A stretch of 13,713 bases of DNA from Bacillota bacterium (GTDB lineage Bacteria; Bacillota; Clostridia; Peptostreptococcales; Anaerovoracaceae): the NCBI GenBank assembly GCA_017431395.1, contig JAFRLD010000208.1:1-13713 (forward strand). The letters run 5' to 3'. Shown in pieces: positions 6,752 to 12,368 of this stretch. The position numbers were made by a program, and so were the translations under genes. How positions within the stretch are numbered: position 1 is the first letter of the stretch; every line of letters starts with the position of its first letter. Below the pieces are notes generated by a model that did not search any database, was not told where the DNA came from, and saw only the letters and a program-made list of their open reading frames with translations.

Positions 6752-7941
6752 GTCTCTACACCTCCAAATGCTTCTTCTACTGTTGGGACGTTCGTTATTG
6801 CCGGTCTCTTATCCTTCTCCTGCACCAGCGCAGGCTTGCCCGGCTTCTTGGTGATGAACTCTCCGGCCGCCTCCGCGAAGTCCTTCTTCCCTACGACCTT
6901 CTCGAGGGCCGCCAGGGTGAGCGGTTTGCGCTCGTACATCATCTCTGCCGGAATGCCGGCCTTCTGCAGCGCCTCAAAGGCCGCGTCCATATCTGTCCAT
7001 TCCCTGGATCCGCGCCCCTCGACGGCCTTATACCCGGGAATGTGTTTACCGGCCAGGCACGCGCCAAGAGCGTACTCCTGCAGATCCTTCAGCCAGCTTG
7101 CAACGTCTTCGCCTTTTCGAAGATACTCCCCGACTTCCTCATCTGTGATCAGCGGAGGAAGCTTGCCGATGTCGCCGAAGGCGAGCATGACGTTCTGGTC
7201 TGCCCTTGCCCTGCACTGCTGCCGGGCCCGGCAGAACTGACACTGCTCTTCCCCGGGGTTGTAGTCTCCCTTGCCCTCGATGGCCAGAGCCGCGCGCTCC
7301 TTGGCGTACTGGCCGAAGCTCAAAAGCTCCTCCACCGGCAGATCCCAGATCTCCGGATTGACGGAGAGCCGCGGCTGGATGATCACCATCCGGATCCGTC
7401 TGATGTTGTAGAGGAAGCTGAACTTCTTCCAGGCTCCCAGGGCGTAGAGCTGCATCTGCGGGTTTCCCTCTGCAGATACCCTGACGCCCTTACCGTACTT
7501 GAAGTCCGCGACCAGGAGCTTCTCCCCGCCGACCATGATGCAGTCGGCGGTACCGAAGCCCTCCGGGACCCAGTCCGTCAGGTCCAGCCGGGTCTCCAGC
7601 GCGATGTACGGCTTCTCGGTAAACCCAAGCGCCTGCACATCGAGCTCGCTTACGTAATCGTCCGTGTACCCTTCCATCTCGTCCTGGTACAGCGGATCCT
7701 TGCGGAGCTTGTTCAGCTCCCTTGTGGCCACGTTCTTGGCCATGTAACCCATATCGGACTTTGTATAGAACTTCTGCCGCGCCTTGATCTCGCAGATCTC
7801 ATGCGCTAAAGTTCCCTCACGTGCGGCCTCCGAGGTCGTATCCGGAAACTGGGTTTCCAGGACCGCGGAAGGCGGGCACGAGAGCCATCTGTGTGAACCG
7901 GACGCGCTTAAGATCGCGTGCGCTCTGCTGCCGTGATCCAT
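6748..7941 (-). CDS. DUF2800 PD-(D/E)XK nuclease with Cas4-like cysteine cluster
   Basis: Seen: 397 aa. LSASGSHRWLSCPPSA (11-26, Cys22) is the DUF2800 signature. The nuclease core follows as GTLAHE (His47), LETRLD (Glu116), GTADCI (Asp133), VADFKYG (Asp146, Lys148) and PQMQLYALG (Gln164). Cysteines 234, 237 and 243 (CQFCRARQQC) together with Cys22 would make the four-cysteine iron-sulfur site known from Cas4 and AddB nucleases. The start is ATG at 7941, overlapping the upstream stop by one base (TGATG) with GGAGG seven bases before; a GTG one codon earlier is too close to that site. Known: RecB-like nucleases of this kind process DNA ends. Inferred: exonuclease for recombination-dependent replication, working with the DUF2815 protein. 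The iron-sulfur site is inferred from spacing. Confidence 0.93.
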   Translation of the reverse strand: MDHGSRAHAILSASGSHRWLSCPPSAVLETQFPDTTSEAAREGTLAHEICEIKARQKFYTKSDMGYMAKNVATRELNKLRKDPLYQDEMEGYTDDYVSELDVQALGFTEKPYIALETRLDLTDWVPEGFGTADCIMVGGEKLLVADFKYGKGVRVSAEGNPQMQLYALGAWKKFSFLYNIRRIRMVIIQPRLSVNPEIWDLPVEELLSFGQYAKERAALAIEGKGDYNPGEEQCQFCRARQQCRARADQNVMLAFGDIGKLPPLITDEEVGEYLRKGEDVASWLKDLQEYALGACLAGKHIPGYKAVEGRGSREWTDMDAAFEALQKAGIPAEMMYERKPLTLAALEKVVGKKDFAEAAGEFITKKPGKPALVQEKDKRPAITNVPTVEEAFGGVET

Positions 7942-8336
7942 CACATCGCCTCCAGATCCGCCGCGAACGCGGCAAGCTTTGTCTGGTCAGCCTCGAGCTC
8001 CGGCAGGGACTGCACGCCGTAGCGCTTCAGGAGCATCTCAAGCTCCGGCTGTCTGCCGGCGTCCATCAGCGACAGCGCCCGGCGCTTAATATCGTCCATG
8101 GACGGCGTCTTCTTCTCCGGTGCCGGCGCTGGTTTAGCCTGCTGGCTCTGTGCTGCTGCAGGCTTCTGCTCCGTTGCTGCGGGCTCCGGTTTAGTTGACT
8201 GAGACTGTGCCTTTGCCGGCTTCTCCACGACCGCCGATACGGCCTTCACCGTCTCTGGCCCTGCTCCTGAGTGCAGTACGGCCCTTGCCAGCGCCTCAAG
8301 TTCGTCCCATGTGCTCACGTTAATGCTGATTGTCAT
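7941..8336 (-). CDS. phage protein with Pro/Ala/Gln-rich linker (131 aa)
   Basis: Seen: an N-terminal unit (1-38, MTISINVSTWDELEALARAV and on), a low-complexity linker rich in Ala, Gln, Pro and Lys (about 39-77), and a C-terminal helical unit (SMDDIKRRALSLMDAGRQPE followed by LLKRYGVQSLPEL). ATG at 8336 has AAGGAGGAG eight bases upstream. Known: proteins with this two-module layout commonly precede DUF2800 genes in Firmicute phages, and database names such as rRNA biogenesis protein are carried by some of them without functional basis. The layout suggests a tether that brings two partners together, perhaps at the replication complex. Function unknown. Confidence 0.8.
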   Translation of the reverse strand: MTISINVSTWDELEALARAVLHSGAGPETVKAVSAVVEKPAKAQSQSTKPEPAATEQKPAAAQSQQAKPAPAPEKKTPSMDDIKRRALSLMDAGRQPELEMLLKRYGVQSLPELEADQTKLAAFAADLEAM

Positions 8337-8351
8337 ACTTCTGTCTCCTCC

Positions 8352-8720
8352 TTATTGTTCATTGATTATCCTGTAGACGGTGGCTGCGCTGCAGTCCATC
8401 TCATCAGCGATCTTCTTGACCTCCCAGCCCGCGTTATGCAGCGCCAGAATCTTCCCCTTATCCACCGGGGTTCTCTTTTTTTTGTCGGCGGGTTCCTCTG
8501 CCTTTGCCGGCTCTGTCTTCTGCTCCTCCTGCTGTTCCTTCTGTTCCTTCTGTTCCGGATTCGCGCCATCCGCGAAGAAGATCACGCCGTCCAGGTACTC
8601 AGACAGATACGCCGGCGAATAATCCGTCCAGTCGTCCGCTACGGCTCCGGGGATCAGGATCTTTACGTCCTGCCCCATCATTATCTTTGCGAGTGCTTCC
8701 TTAGTGCTGATCTGCCTCAT
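8352..8720 (-). CDS. HTH protein with charged linker (122 aa)
   Basis: Seen: an N-terminal domain (1-52, MRQISTKEALAKIMMGQDVK, then YLSEYLDGVIFFADG), a Glu/Gln/Lys-rich linker (about 55-82), and a C-terminal resolvase/Hin-type helix-turn-helix (PVDKGKILALHNAGWEVKKI then DCSAATVYRIINEQ). The start at 8720 has GGGAGG six bases upstream and lies 20 bp inside the preceding gene, so translation is likely coupled. The C-terminal helix-turn-helix resembles the DNA-binding tail of invertases without any recombinase domain, so it could anchor the N-terminal domain to a DNA site. Such a module is common in small phage proteins of this group. DNA binding is a fair prediction; the target is unknown. Confidence 0.8.
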   Translation of the reverse strand: MRQISTKEALAKIMMGQDVKILIPGAVADDWTDYSPAYLSEYLDGVIFFADGANPEQKEQKEQQEEQKTEPAKAEEPADKKKRTPVDKGKILALHNAGWEVKKIADEMDCSAATVYRIINEQ

Positions 8721-8979
8721 TGTCTGCCTCCCTGATAAAAACTTCTGCCTTTGCTATCGCGGAATCCAGCTCCTCTACTCTGCTGCGGAAGTACTCATTC
8801 GCTTTATCGATATCCCCGTACTTGCCCGCCACGACGATACCGTCGTAAAGGCTGTCGGCGATCTCCGGCTCGTTGTCGTCGAGCATCTGCTTATATGCGA
8901 TCAGCGTGTGCAGCATCTCAAGACTCATGCTCACAACACTCCCGGTCATGTGGATGCTGCCGTTTTCGACTTTGATCAT
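8701..8979 (-). CDS. phage protein of unknown function (92 aa)
   Basis: Seen: MIKVENGSIHMTGSVVSMSL at the start, a helical middle (EMLHTLIAYKQMLDDNEPEI), and a C-terminal charged helix (NEYFRSRVEELDSAIAKAEV), with overall strong acidity and no membrane segment. The start at 8979 is supported by AAGGAGG seven bases upstream, and the stop lies 20 bp inside the next gene. The first 20 residues look like a short beta hairpin, the rest a helical pair that might dimerise. It is preceded by an 80-bp gap holding a candidate short RNA on the other strand. No family recognised; role unknown. Confidence 0.78.
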   Translation of the reverse strand: MIKVENGSIHMTGSVVSMSLEMLHTLIAYKQMLDDNEPEIADSLYDGIVVAGKYGDIDKANEYFRSRVEELDSAIAKAEVFIREADNEADQH

Positions 8980-9009
8980 TTGCTATTCCTCCTTAGTCCA
9001 TGCTATAAT
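8980..9009 (+). promoter_or_regulatory. candidate rightward promoter with extended -10
   Basis: TTGCTA (8980-8985), an 18-bp spacer and TATAAT (9004-9009) preceded by TG (9001-9002), a perfect extended -10. No plus-strand gene follows; the only thing downstream is a hairpin with a T run. Confidence 0.45.
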
Positions 9010-9061
9010 CGGGCTGTCTGGTCTATGCCCGGTTATCGTTTTATGCGGTGCCGGGTTTTTT
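9010..9061 (+). ncRNA. candidate short RNA ending in a terminator hairpin
   Basis: Seen: after the extended -10 at 9004-9009, a transcript starting near 9016 would run about 45 bases and meet CCCGG (9028-9032) pairing with CCGGG (9051-9055), followed by six T (9056-9061). A second hairpin, CGGGC (9010-9014) with GCCCG (9027-9031), excludes the first, so a transcript from further upstream could switch between the two. The RNA would be antisense to the early message between the membrane-protein gene and the 92-aa gene, and its T run overlaps the stop codon of the former. Inference; no expression evidence. Confidence 0.4.
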
Positions 9062-9299
9062 ATATGAACCGGAACCACACAGTGTCCATCTGCTTGCGTT
9101 CCGCGATCAGCCTGTGCCGGATCTCCTTTTCGCCCGGCAGAATGTCGAGAAGCGGCAGCATCATGGCGATGCCGAATAACAGGCTGGGCCCCATCTCGCC
9201 GCACATCCAGTACACAAGTCCCCACATGGCCGTAGGCACTGTGAGAAACAATGTGAACCGCATCCACTTATACATCTTCAGCAGATCGTTCGTTGTCAT
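9060..9299 (-). CDS. small two-span membrane protein (79 aa)
   Basis: Seen: a basic/amphipathic start (MTTNDLLKMYKWMR), hydrophobic segment 1 at about 15-33 (FTLFLTVPTAMWGLVYWMC), a short Gly-containing turn, hydrophobic segment 2 at about 37-54 (GPSLLFGIAMMLPLLDIL), then a charged tail (GEKEIRHRLIAERKQ). Both ends are therefore probably cytoplasmic. The start at 9299 has AAAGGAGG nine bases upstream and overlaps the preceding stop (ATGA). Known: small membrane proteins in phage early operons can alter host membrane functions or exclude other phages, but there is no motif to choose. It is not in the lysis region, so a holin role is unlikely. Function unknown. Confidence 0.78.
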   Translation of the reverse strand: MTTNDLLKMYKWMRFTLFLTVPTAMWGLVYWMCGEMGPSLLFGIAMMLPLLDILPGEKEIRHRLIAERKQMDTVWFRFI

Positions 9300-9520
9300 C
9301 CTGTGTAACCTCCTTTCCTGAAAACTTCCTTGATCCTCCAGTACTCACCCATCCGGAGATCTTCAAGGTTCCGCATGTGATCCGACAGTGTGCTGTACGC
9401 GATCCCGGCCAACTTGGCCAGATCGCAGCGCTTGATCCCGAGGAACGCCATGCCTGCTTCCAGCTCCATGCGCAGCGCGATCAGCTGGGGACCCTCCTTC
9501 TTCTGTTTAAGCTTTGGCAT
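9296..9520 (-). CDS. small helix-turn-helix protein (74 aa)
   Basis: Seen: a basic start (MPKLKQKKEG), a helix (ALRMELEAGMAFLGI), then CDLAKLAGIAYSTLSDHMRN (about 32-51), the two central helices of an XRE-like helix-turn-helix, and a basic end (EVFRKGGYTG). ATG at 9520 has AAGGAGG seven bases upstream. It lies in the first part of the leftward early operon, behind a 60-aa protein and ahead of the membrane protein, and overlaps the latter's start by 4 bp. Known: second and third helix-turn-helix proteins in this position often regulate early genes or excision. The fold is fairly sure; the target is unknown. Confidence 0.78.
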   Translation of the reverse strand: MPKLKQKKEGPQLIALRMELEAGMAFLGIKRCDLAKLAGIAYSTLSDHMRNLEDLRMGEYWRIKEVFRKGGYTG

Positions 9521-9535
9521 CTTTGTACCTCCTTC

Positions 9536-9718
9536 TCAACACCAGATGAGCGTGTAGGAAAATACGCCGTCATCATCCTGCATGCGCTCATAAAGCTCTG
9601 CTTCCCATCCCATGCTGACAGTACTGTCCATACGGAAGTTATCTGCCTTGTTGAAATCCTCGAAGAAATTGGCGAATGTTCCTTCATCGCTCTTCACAAC
9701 TACCATGTACTTGGGCAT
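9536..9718 (-). CDS. small phage protein of unknown function (60 aa)
   Basis: Seen: MPKYMVVVKSDEGTFANFFE at the start, then DFNKADNFRMDSTVSMGWEA and an end rich in strand-forming residues (GVFSYTLIWC). The alternation suggests a small beta-alpha-beta unit. ATG at 9718 has AAGGAGG seven bases upstream and lies 35 bp inside the end of the Cro-like gene, so translation of the two is probably coupled. It is acidic overall and has no membrane segment or catalytic motif. No family recognised; early position implies early expression. Confidence 0.72.
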   Translation of the reverse strand: MPKYMVVVKSDEGTFANFFEDFNKADNFRMDSTVSMGWEAELYERMQDDDGVFSYTLIWC

Positions 9719-9965
9719 CTCTTTGTTCCTCCTTCTTAAATGTTGTATTTAATACATCTTCTAAGCCAAAAAAAATACTATCCCGCTCCTGTTTTGTCAG
9801 GTGCAGAGCCGCGGCGAGACCTATAACTTCTGGTACAGTAAACTCTCCAACACCATTTAAACGGTTGTAAAGAGTTACCCTATTTATGCCTGATTTCTCA
9901 GAAATCGCCGTCATTGTCATGCCGCTATCATCAATGTGTTTCTTTAGCAGTTCGATGTCTGCCAT
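9684..9965 (-). CDS. Cro-like XRE-family regulator
   Basis: Seen: 93 aa with a helix-turn-helix in the first half (AISEKSGINRVTLYNRLNGV, about 20-39), then VPEVIGLAAALHLTKQERDS (44-63), which closes the five-helix XRE fold, and a charged tail. ATG at 9965 has GAGGAGGTG six bases upstream. It is the first gene leftward from the divergent switch, facing the repressor gene, the classic place of Cro. Known: such a protein binds the same operators as the lysogenic repressor and shuts off its promoter. The strong promoter at 10009-10037 drives it. The role is inferred from fold and position. Confidence 0.85.
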   Translation of the reverse strand: MADIELLKKHIDDSGMTMTAISEKSGINRVTLYNRLNGVGEFTVPEVIGLAAALHLTKQERDSIFFGLEDVLNTTFKKEEQRDAQVHGSCEER

Positions 9966-9997
9966 CCGTTCACCTCCTCAAAATGTTATATTTCCTG

Positions 9998-10025
9998 CAA
10001 CCATGTTCAATATATCTCATGGTTG
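9998..10025. promoter_or_regulatory. candidate repressor operator: CAACCATG inverted repeat
   Basis: CAACCATG (9998-10005) and CATGGTTG (10018-10025) form a perfect 8-bp inverted repeat with a 12-bp A/T-rich centre. Its middle coincides with the -10 of the leftward promoter, so a bound dimer would block it. A further half site, CAACCAT, at 10035-10041 overlaps the -35. Confidence 0.7.
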
Positions 10026-10037
10026 TGTGATTGTCAA
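10009..10037 (-). promoter_or_regulatory. strong leftward early promoter
   Basis: On the minus strand TTGACA (10037-10032), exactly 17 bp, then TATATT (10014-10009). A full-consensus -35 with a five-of-six -10, placed to start the Cro-like gene and the early operon. It is overlapped by the CAACCATG inverted repeat. Confidence 0.8.
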
Positions 10038-10054
10038 CCATTTTTATAAAAATG

Positions 10055-10083
10055 TTGCATCAGATTACAACAAATGGTATCAT
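10055..10083 (+). promoter_or_regulatory. candidate repressor promoter (extended -10)
   Basis: TTGCAT (10055-10060), 17 bp, TATCAT (10078-10083) with TG one base before it. The -35 is weak and the extended -10 good, which fits a promoter that needs an activator or is weak by design. It faces away from the leftward promoter. Confidence 0.5.
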
Positions 10084-10112
10084 TCATTATGTAGGATGAA
10101 AGGAGGAGCGAA

Positions 10113-10535
10113 ATGTTAGAGATCTACAAAAACATAAAACGGTTAAGAAAGGAGCACGGCTGGACGCAGACCGAATTGGCCCAACGTGTCGGCTATGCGG
10201 ACAAAGGTATGGTATCTCGCGTAGAAAATGGTCGGGTTGATTTGCCACAATCCTTAATTATAAAGTTTGCTCAAGTTCTCGGCGTAAGCCCCGGTGATTT
10301 AATGGGCGATGATGGGGTTTCTTATGACCTCGCAAAAGATGAGAAGCAGCTTATCAATACCTACCGCTCTCTTTCCGATCCCGGCAAAAAACGTGTCCGC
10401 AACTACGCTTCCTCCGTCCTCAATCTGGAAAGTCAGGAACAGGAACTCTACGCAGCACACCACCGTGAAGGTGTTACAGATATATCCGATCATGACAGAG
10501 CAATCATGGAAGATGACTCAGAATGGGATGAATAG
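10113..10535 (+). CDS. cI-like XRE repressor without peptidase domain
   Basis: Seen: 140 aa. An XRE helix-turn-helix fills residues 5-65 (KNIKRLRKEHGWTQTELAQR, then GMVSRVENGR, then FAQVLGVSPGDLMG). A middle helix (KDEKQLINTYRSLSDPGKKR, about 75-94) is typical of repressors of Gram-positive mobile elements, and the end is acidic. The start has AAAGGAGG six bases upstream. There is no LexA-like serine peptidase domain, so RecA-stimulated self-cleavage is not possible. Context: an ImmA/IrrE-like gene follows after 56 bp, the same pairing as ImmR-ImmA of ICEBs1, where the protease inactivates the repressor. Likely it binds the CAACCATG operators and keeps the early promoter off. Its base composition is more A/T-rich than that of the replication genes. 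Confidence 0.88.
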   Translation: MLEIYKNIKRLRKEHGWTQTELAQRVGYADKGMVSRVENGRVDLPQSLIIKFAQVLGVSPGDLMGDDGVSYDLAKDEKQLINTYRSLSDPGKKRVRNYASSVLNLESQEQELYAAHHREGVTDISDHDRAIMEDDSEWDE

Positions 10536-10591
10536 GTGTCGAGATTTTTTTACACCTCGCCTGCTACCCTATAACGCAGGGAGGTGATTAG

Positions 10592-11050
10592 ATGGATTAT
10601 GAGGAGCTGCTGATCATGGCCGAAGAGGAGGACGGCCTGCTGGTAAAAGAAAAGCCCCTGACCGGATCGGACGGCATCATCAAGGGCGACCGGGTCGCGA
10701 TCCGCAGGACGATCAGATCATATAAGAGAAAATCGGAAGTGCTCGCGGAAGAGATCTGCCATAAAAGGTATACCATGGGAAACATTCTAAAGTACTCCGG
10801 GGAGAACCGGAAGCAGGAGCTGATCGCCAGGGCCGCGGCGTACCGGATGAAGATCACCTTCGACCAGCTGATCCATGCATCAGAGCGAGGGATCCGGAGC
10901 CGATGGGAGCTGGCTGAGTACCTTGACTGCACGGAGGAGTTTCTGATCGACGCCCTGGAGCACTATCATGAGAAATACGGCCGGGGAGTCAGATATAAGG
11001 ATTACTACATTTACTTTGAGCCGAACTTCGCGATCGTGAAGTTGATATAA
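10592..11050 (+). CDS. ImmA/IrrE-like (antirepressor peptidase family) protein
   Basis: Seen: 152 aa. KGDRVAIRRTI (31-41) is followed by LAEEICHKRYT (51-61), TMGNILKYSG (61-70), RKQELIARAAAYRMKI (73-88) and SRWELAEYLDCTEEFLIDAL (103-122), the order typical of short ImmA/IrrE relatives in Clostridia phages. The zinc motif HExxH reads E53-E54-I-C-H57, so the first His is Glu. This substitution is widespread in the subfamily, so it is not proof of inactivity; Glu76 may be the third ligand. ATG at 10592 has GGGAGGTG six bases upstream. Known: ImmA cleaves the paired repressor to induce the element. Inferred: induces the phage by acting on the repressor encoded just upstream. The stop codon overlaps the T run of a terminator on the opposite strand. 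Confidence 0.8.
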   Translation: MDYEELLIMAEEEDGLLVKEKPLTGSDGIIKGDRVAIRRTIRSYKRKSEVLAEEICHKRYTMGNILKYSGENRKQELIARAAAYRMKITFDQLIHASERGIRSRWELAEYLDCTEEFLIDALEHYHEKYGRGVRYKDYYIYFEPNFAIVKLI

Positions 11051-11085
11051 AAAAACCGCCCACCCTGTTGGCGCAGGATGAGCGG
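11049..11085 (-). terminator. rho-independent terminator (leftward)
   Basis: An 11-bp stem including G-U pairs, loop GCGCCAAC, then seven T on the minus strand. It ends the candidate short RNA and stops leftward transcription before it enters the ImmA-like gene. Confidence 0.8.
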
Positions 11086-11121
11086 AATGCCTCAGGATGC
11101 TATGCAAACCTAAGTAGTAGC
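11049..11121 (-). ncRNA. candidate short RNA antisense to the integrase leader
   Basis: Seen: on the minus strand an extended -10 (TGCTATTAT) would start RNA near 11121. It runs about 72 bases to a strong terminator: CCGCTCATCCT (11085-11075), an 8-base loop, AGGGTGGGCGG (11066-11056), then seven T (11055-11049). The stem's two or three G-U pairs become A-C mismatches on the plus strand, so the hairpin serves the minus strand. There is no minus-strand gene here; the RNA lies between the ImmA-like and integrase genes and is complementary to the integrase leader. Known parallels: short antisense RNAs of phages and of type I toxin-antitoxin loci. No toxin gene was found opposite. Function inferred. 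Confidence 0.55.
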
Positions 11122-11146
11122 AACCTTATAATAGCATCTCTGAGGC
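11089..11146. repeat. 15-bp inverted repeat before the integrase
   Basis: GCCTCAGGATGCTAT (11089-11103) and ATAGCATCTCTGAGGC (11131-11146) are complementary except for one extra base. The 27-bp centre contains the minus-strand start region and TATAAT (11127-11132) on the plus strand. It could fold in the integrase leader RNA or be a protein site. Confidence 0.8.
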
Positions 11147-11156
11147 GCAGGTACAA
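11128..11156 (-). promoter_or_regulatory. candidate promoter of the short minus-strand RNA
   Basis: TTGTAC (11156-11151), 17 bp, TATTAT (11133-11128) with TG one base before it on the minus strand. Its -10 overlaps a plus-strand TATAAT (11127-11132), so the two directions would compete. Confidence 0.5.
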
Positions 11157-11173
11157 GTAAACTGCGCTATTTT
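11145..11173 (+). terminator. possible rightward attenuator/terminator in the integrase leader
   Basis: GCGCAG (11145-11150) pairs with CTGCGC (11162-11167) around an 11-base loop and is followed by TATTTT. A partial second copy (TGCGCCTATTTT, 11174-11185) follows. It could end the repressor/ImmA message and hold integrase expression low. Confidence 0.45.
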
Positions 11174-11201
11174 TGCGCCTATTTTTAAGGAGATGATATG
11201 A

Positions 11202-12326
11202 ATGGCAACAGCGAAAAAACTCCCGTCCGGATCGTGGCGGTGCCTGGTGTACTCACACACGGACGCCAACGGGAAACGGGTGTATAAATCTTTCACGAAT
11301 GATGATCCATCATCGAAGGGAAAACGAAGATGTGAAGCAGACGCAGCTGCATGGGCCGCGACCAAGGAACGGTCACTGCGGACCGAGAACCTTACCGTCC
11401 GGGAGGCTCTGGCCAAATACTGCGAGCTGAAGTCCACAGTGCTCTCTCCCGCTACTCTGGCGTCCTACAAGAGATACGCCGAACAGCATTTCGGGATGAT
11501 CGAGCGTCACCAGCTGGCGGATCTGACACCCAGCATCCTGCAGGCATGGGTCAACGAGCTCTCATCCACTCCGGTGAAGACTAGGGCGAAGAGCCCGGAT
11601 CCGGGCGGGACTGTGAAATGCCTGTCGCCTAAAACGGTCTGCAATGTCTACGGGCTCATGACGGCCGTGCTGTCCGTCTACGCGCCGGAGCTGCGATTCG
11701 TGGTCAAGCTGCCCCAGAAGATAAAAAAAGACCTCTACGCTCCAACGGAGGCAGAGGTAAAACAGGTGATCGAATATCTGGCCGAGCACGACAAGGAACT
11801 GTATAAGGCTGTGTACATCGCGGCATACGGAACCCTGAGACGGTCCGAGATCTGCGCTCTGACTGTGGACGATGTGGAAGGCTGCGTGATCCATGTCCGC
11901 AAGGCCCGTGTGGTGGATGAGAATTATAAGATCGTCGAGAAGACCACGAAGACGTACGCCGGGCAGAGGGACGTGGTCATGCCGCCGGAGTTCCCGGACC
12001 TGCTCCCGGAGAGCGGCCGGATCGTCGACCTGCGGCCCCACCAGATCACCCAGCGCTTTGAGGACTGCCTGGCCGCTTTGGGGCTGCCCCACTTCCGTTT
12101 TCATGACCTCCGTGCCCACGCGGCCTCCGTCATGCACGCGATCGGGATCCCCAATAAGTACATTATGCAGCGCGGCGGGTGGAAATCTTCGGCTACTCTG
12201 GAACGGATCTATGAAAGGACTCTGAAGGATTACGAAGACGAGTACACAACGCTCCTCATGAAGCATTATGCAACACGAAATGCAACACAAAAAAGAAAAG
12301 CCCCAGTAAACACTGAGGCTTTGTGA
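11202..12326 (+). CDS. int: tyrosine-recombinase integrase
   Basis: Seen: 374 aa. An N-terminal arm-binding domain (KKLPSGSWRCLVYSHTDANG, about 5-24), a core-binding domain (LTVREALAKYCELK through about 165), and a catalytic domain with GTLRRSEI (Arg213), KTTKTYAGQRDV (Lys250 in the beta hairpin), HDLRAHAAS (His301, Arg304), RGGWKSS (Trp327 in place of the second His) and LERIYERT (Tyr337, nucleophile). Start ATG at 11202, with AAGGAG about nine bases upstream. Known: inserts phage DNA into the host attB by strand exchange through Tyr. Context: its 3' end carries one arm-type repeat and the 22-bp core begins one base after its stop codon, so the gene and its site form one unit. The N-terminal domain is the part that should read the arm repeats. 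No excisionase gene is evident beside it. Confidence 0.96.
   Translation: MATAKKLPSGSWRCLVYSHTDANGKRVYKSFTNDDPSSKGKRRCEADAAAWAATKERSLRTENLTVREALAKYCELKSTVLSPATLASYKRYAEQHFGMIERHQLADLTPSILQAWVNELSSTPVKTRAKSPDPGGTVKCLSPKTVCNVYGLMTAVLSVYAPELRFVVKLPQKIKKDLYAPTEAEVKQVIEYLAEHDKELYKAVYIAAYGTLRRSEICALTVDDVEGCVIHVRKARVVDENYKIVEKTTKTYAGQRDVVMPPEFPDLLPESGRIVDLRPHQITQRFEDCLAALGLPHFRFHDLRAHAASVMHAIGIPNKYIMQRGGWKSSATLERIYERTLKDYEDEYTTLLMKHYATRNATQKRKAPVNTEAL
12267..12288. repeat. integrase arm-type site, copy 1
   Basis: A 22-bp block identical to 12471-12492, made of two TGCAACAC units separated by GAAA. It lies inside the last codons of the integrase gene, 38 bp before the core. Confidence 0.75.
12297..12322. 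terminator. hairpin at the integrase end
   Basis: AAAGCC...GGCTTT with an inner CAGT/ACTG stem and an AAAC loop, overlapping the last codons of the integrase. The run after the stem is only three T, so termination is likely modest; it may instead be part of the attachment site, since it contains CCAGTAAACAC (12303-12313). Confidence 0.45.
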
Positions 12327-12348
12327 TGGAGATAGTGGGATTCGAACC
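12327..12348 (-). other. attP: attP core: copy of a tRNA/tmRNA 3' end
   Basis: On the minus strand this is the T-loop and acceptor end of a tRNA-like gene (GGTTCGAATCC, then CACTATCTCCA). The 5' side of the T stem (GCAGG) does not pair with CCCAC, so no whole RNA is present and this is only the shared att segment. The text further upstream (TTTTGGGGGACGGGCAGG) resembles the end of tmRNA, so ssrA is the likelier host target. It starts one base after the integrase stop and lies between two identical arm repeats. Confidence 0.8.
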
Positions 12349-12368
12349 TGCCCGTCCCCCAAAACAAC

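Noticed and set aside
9744..9756. Palindrome TGTATT-T-AATACA as an operator
   Set aside because: It lies inside the coding end of the Cro-like gene, has no partner elsewhere and is not near a promoter.
10534..10557. Terminator after the repressor gene (AGGTGT/ACACCT)
   Set aside because: The T run lies in the loop rather than after the stem, and the ImmA-like gene follows closely, so a weak chance hairpin is more likely.
10592..11050. Type I toxin gene opposite the short minus-strand RNA
   Set aside because: The overlapping plus-strand frame is a 152-aa ImmA-like protein; no short hydrophobic toxin-like frame with its own start signal was found.
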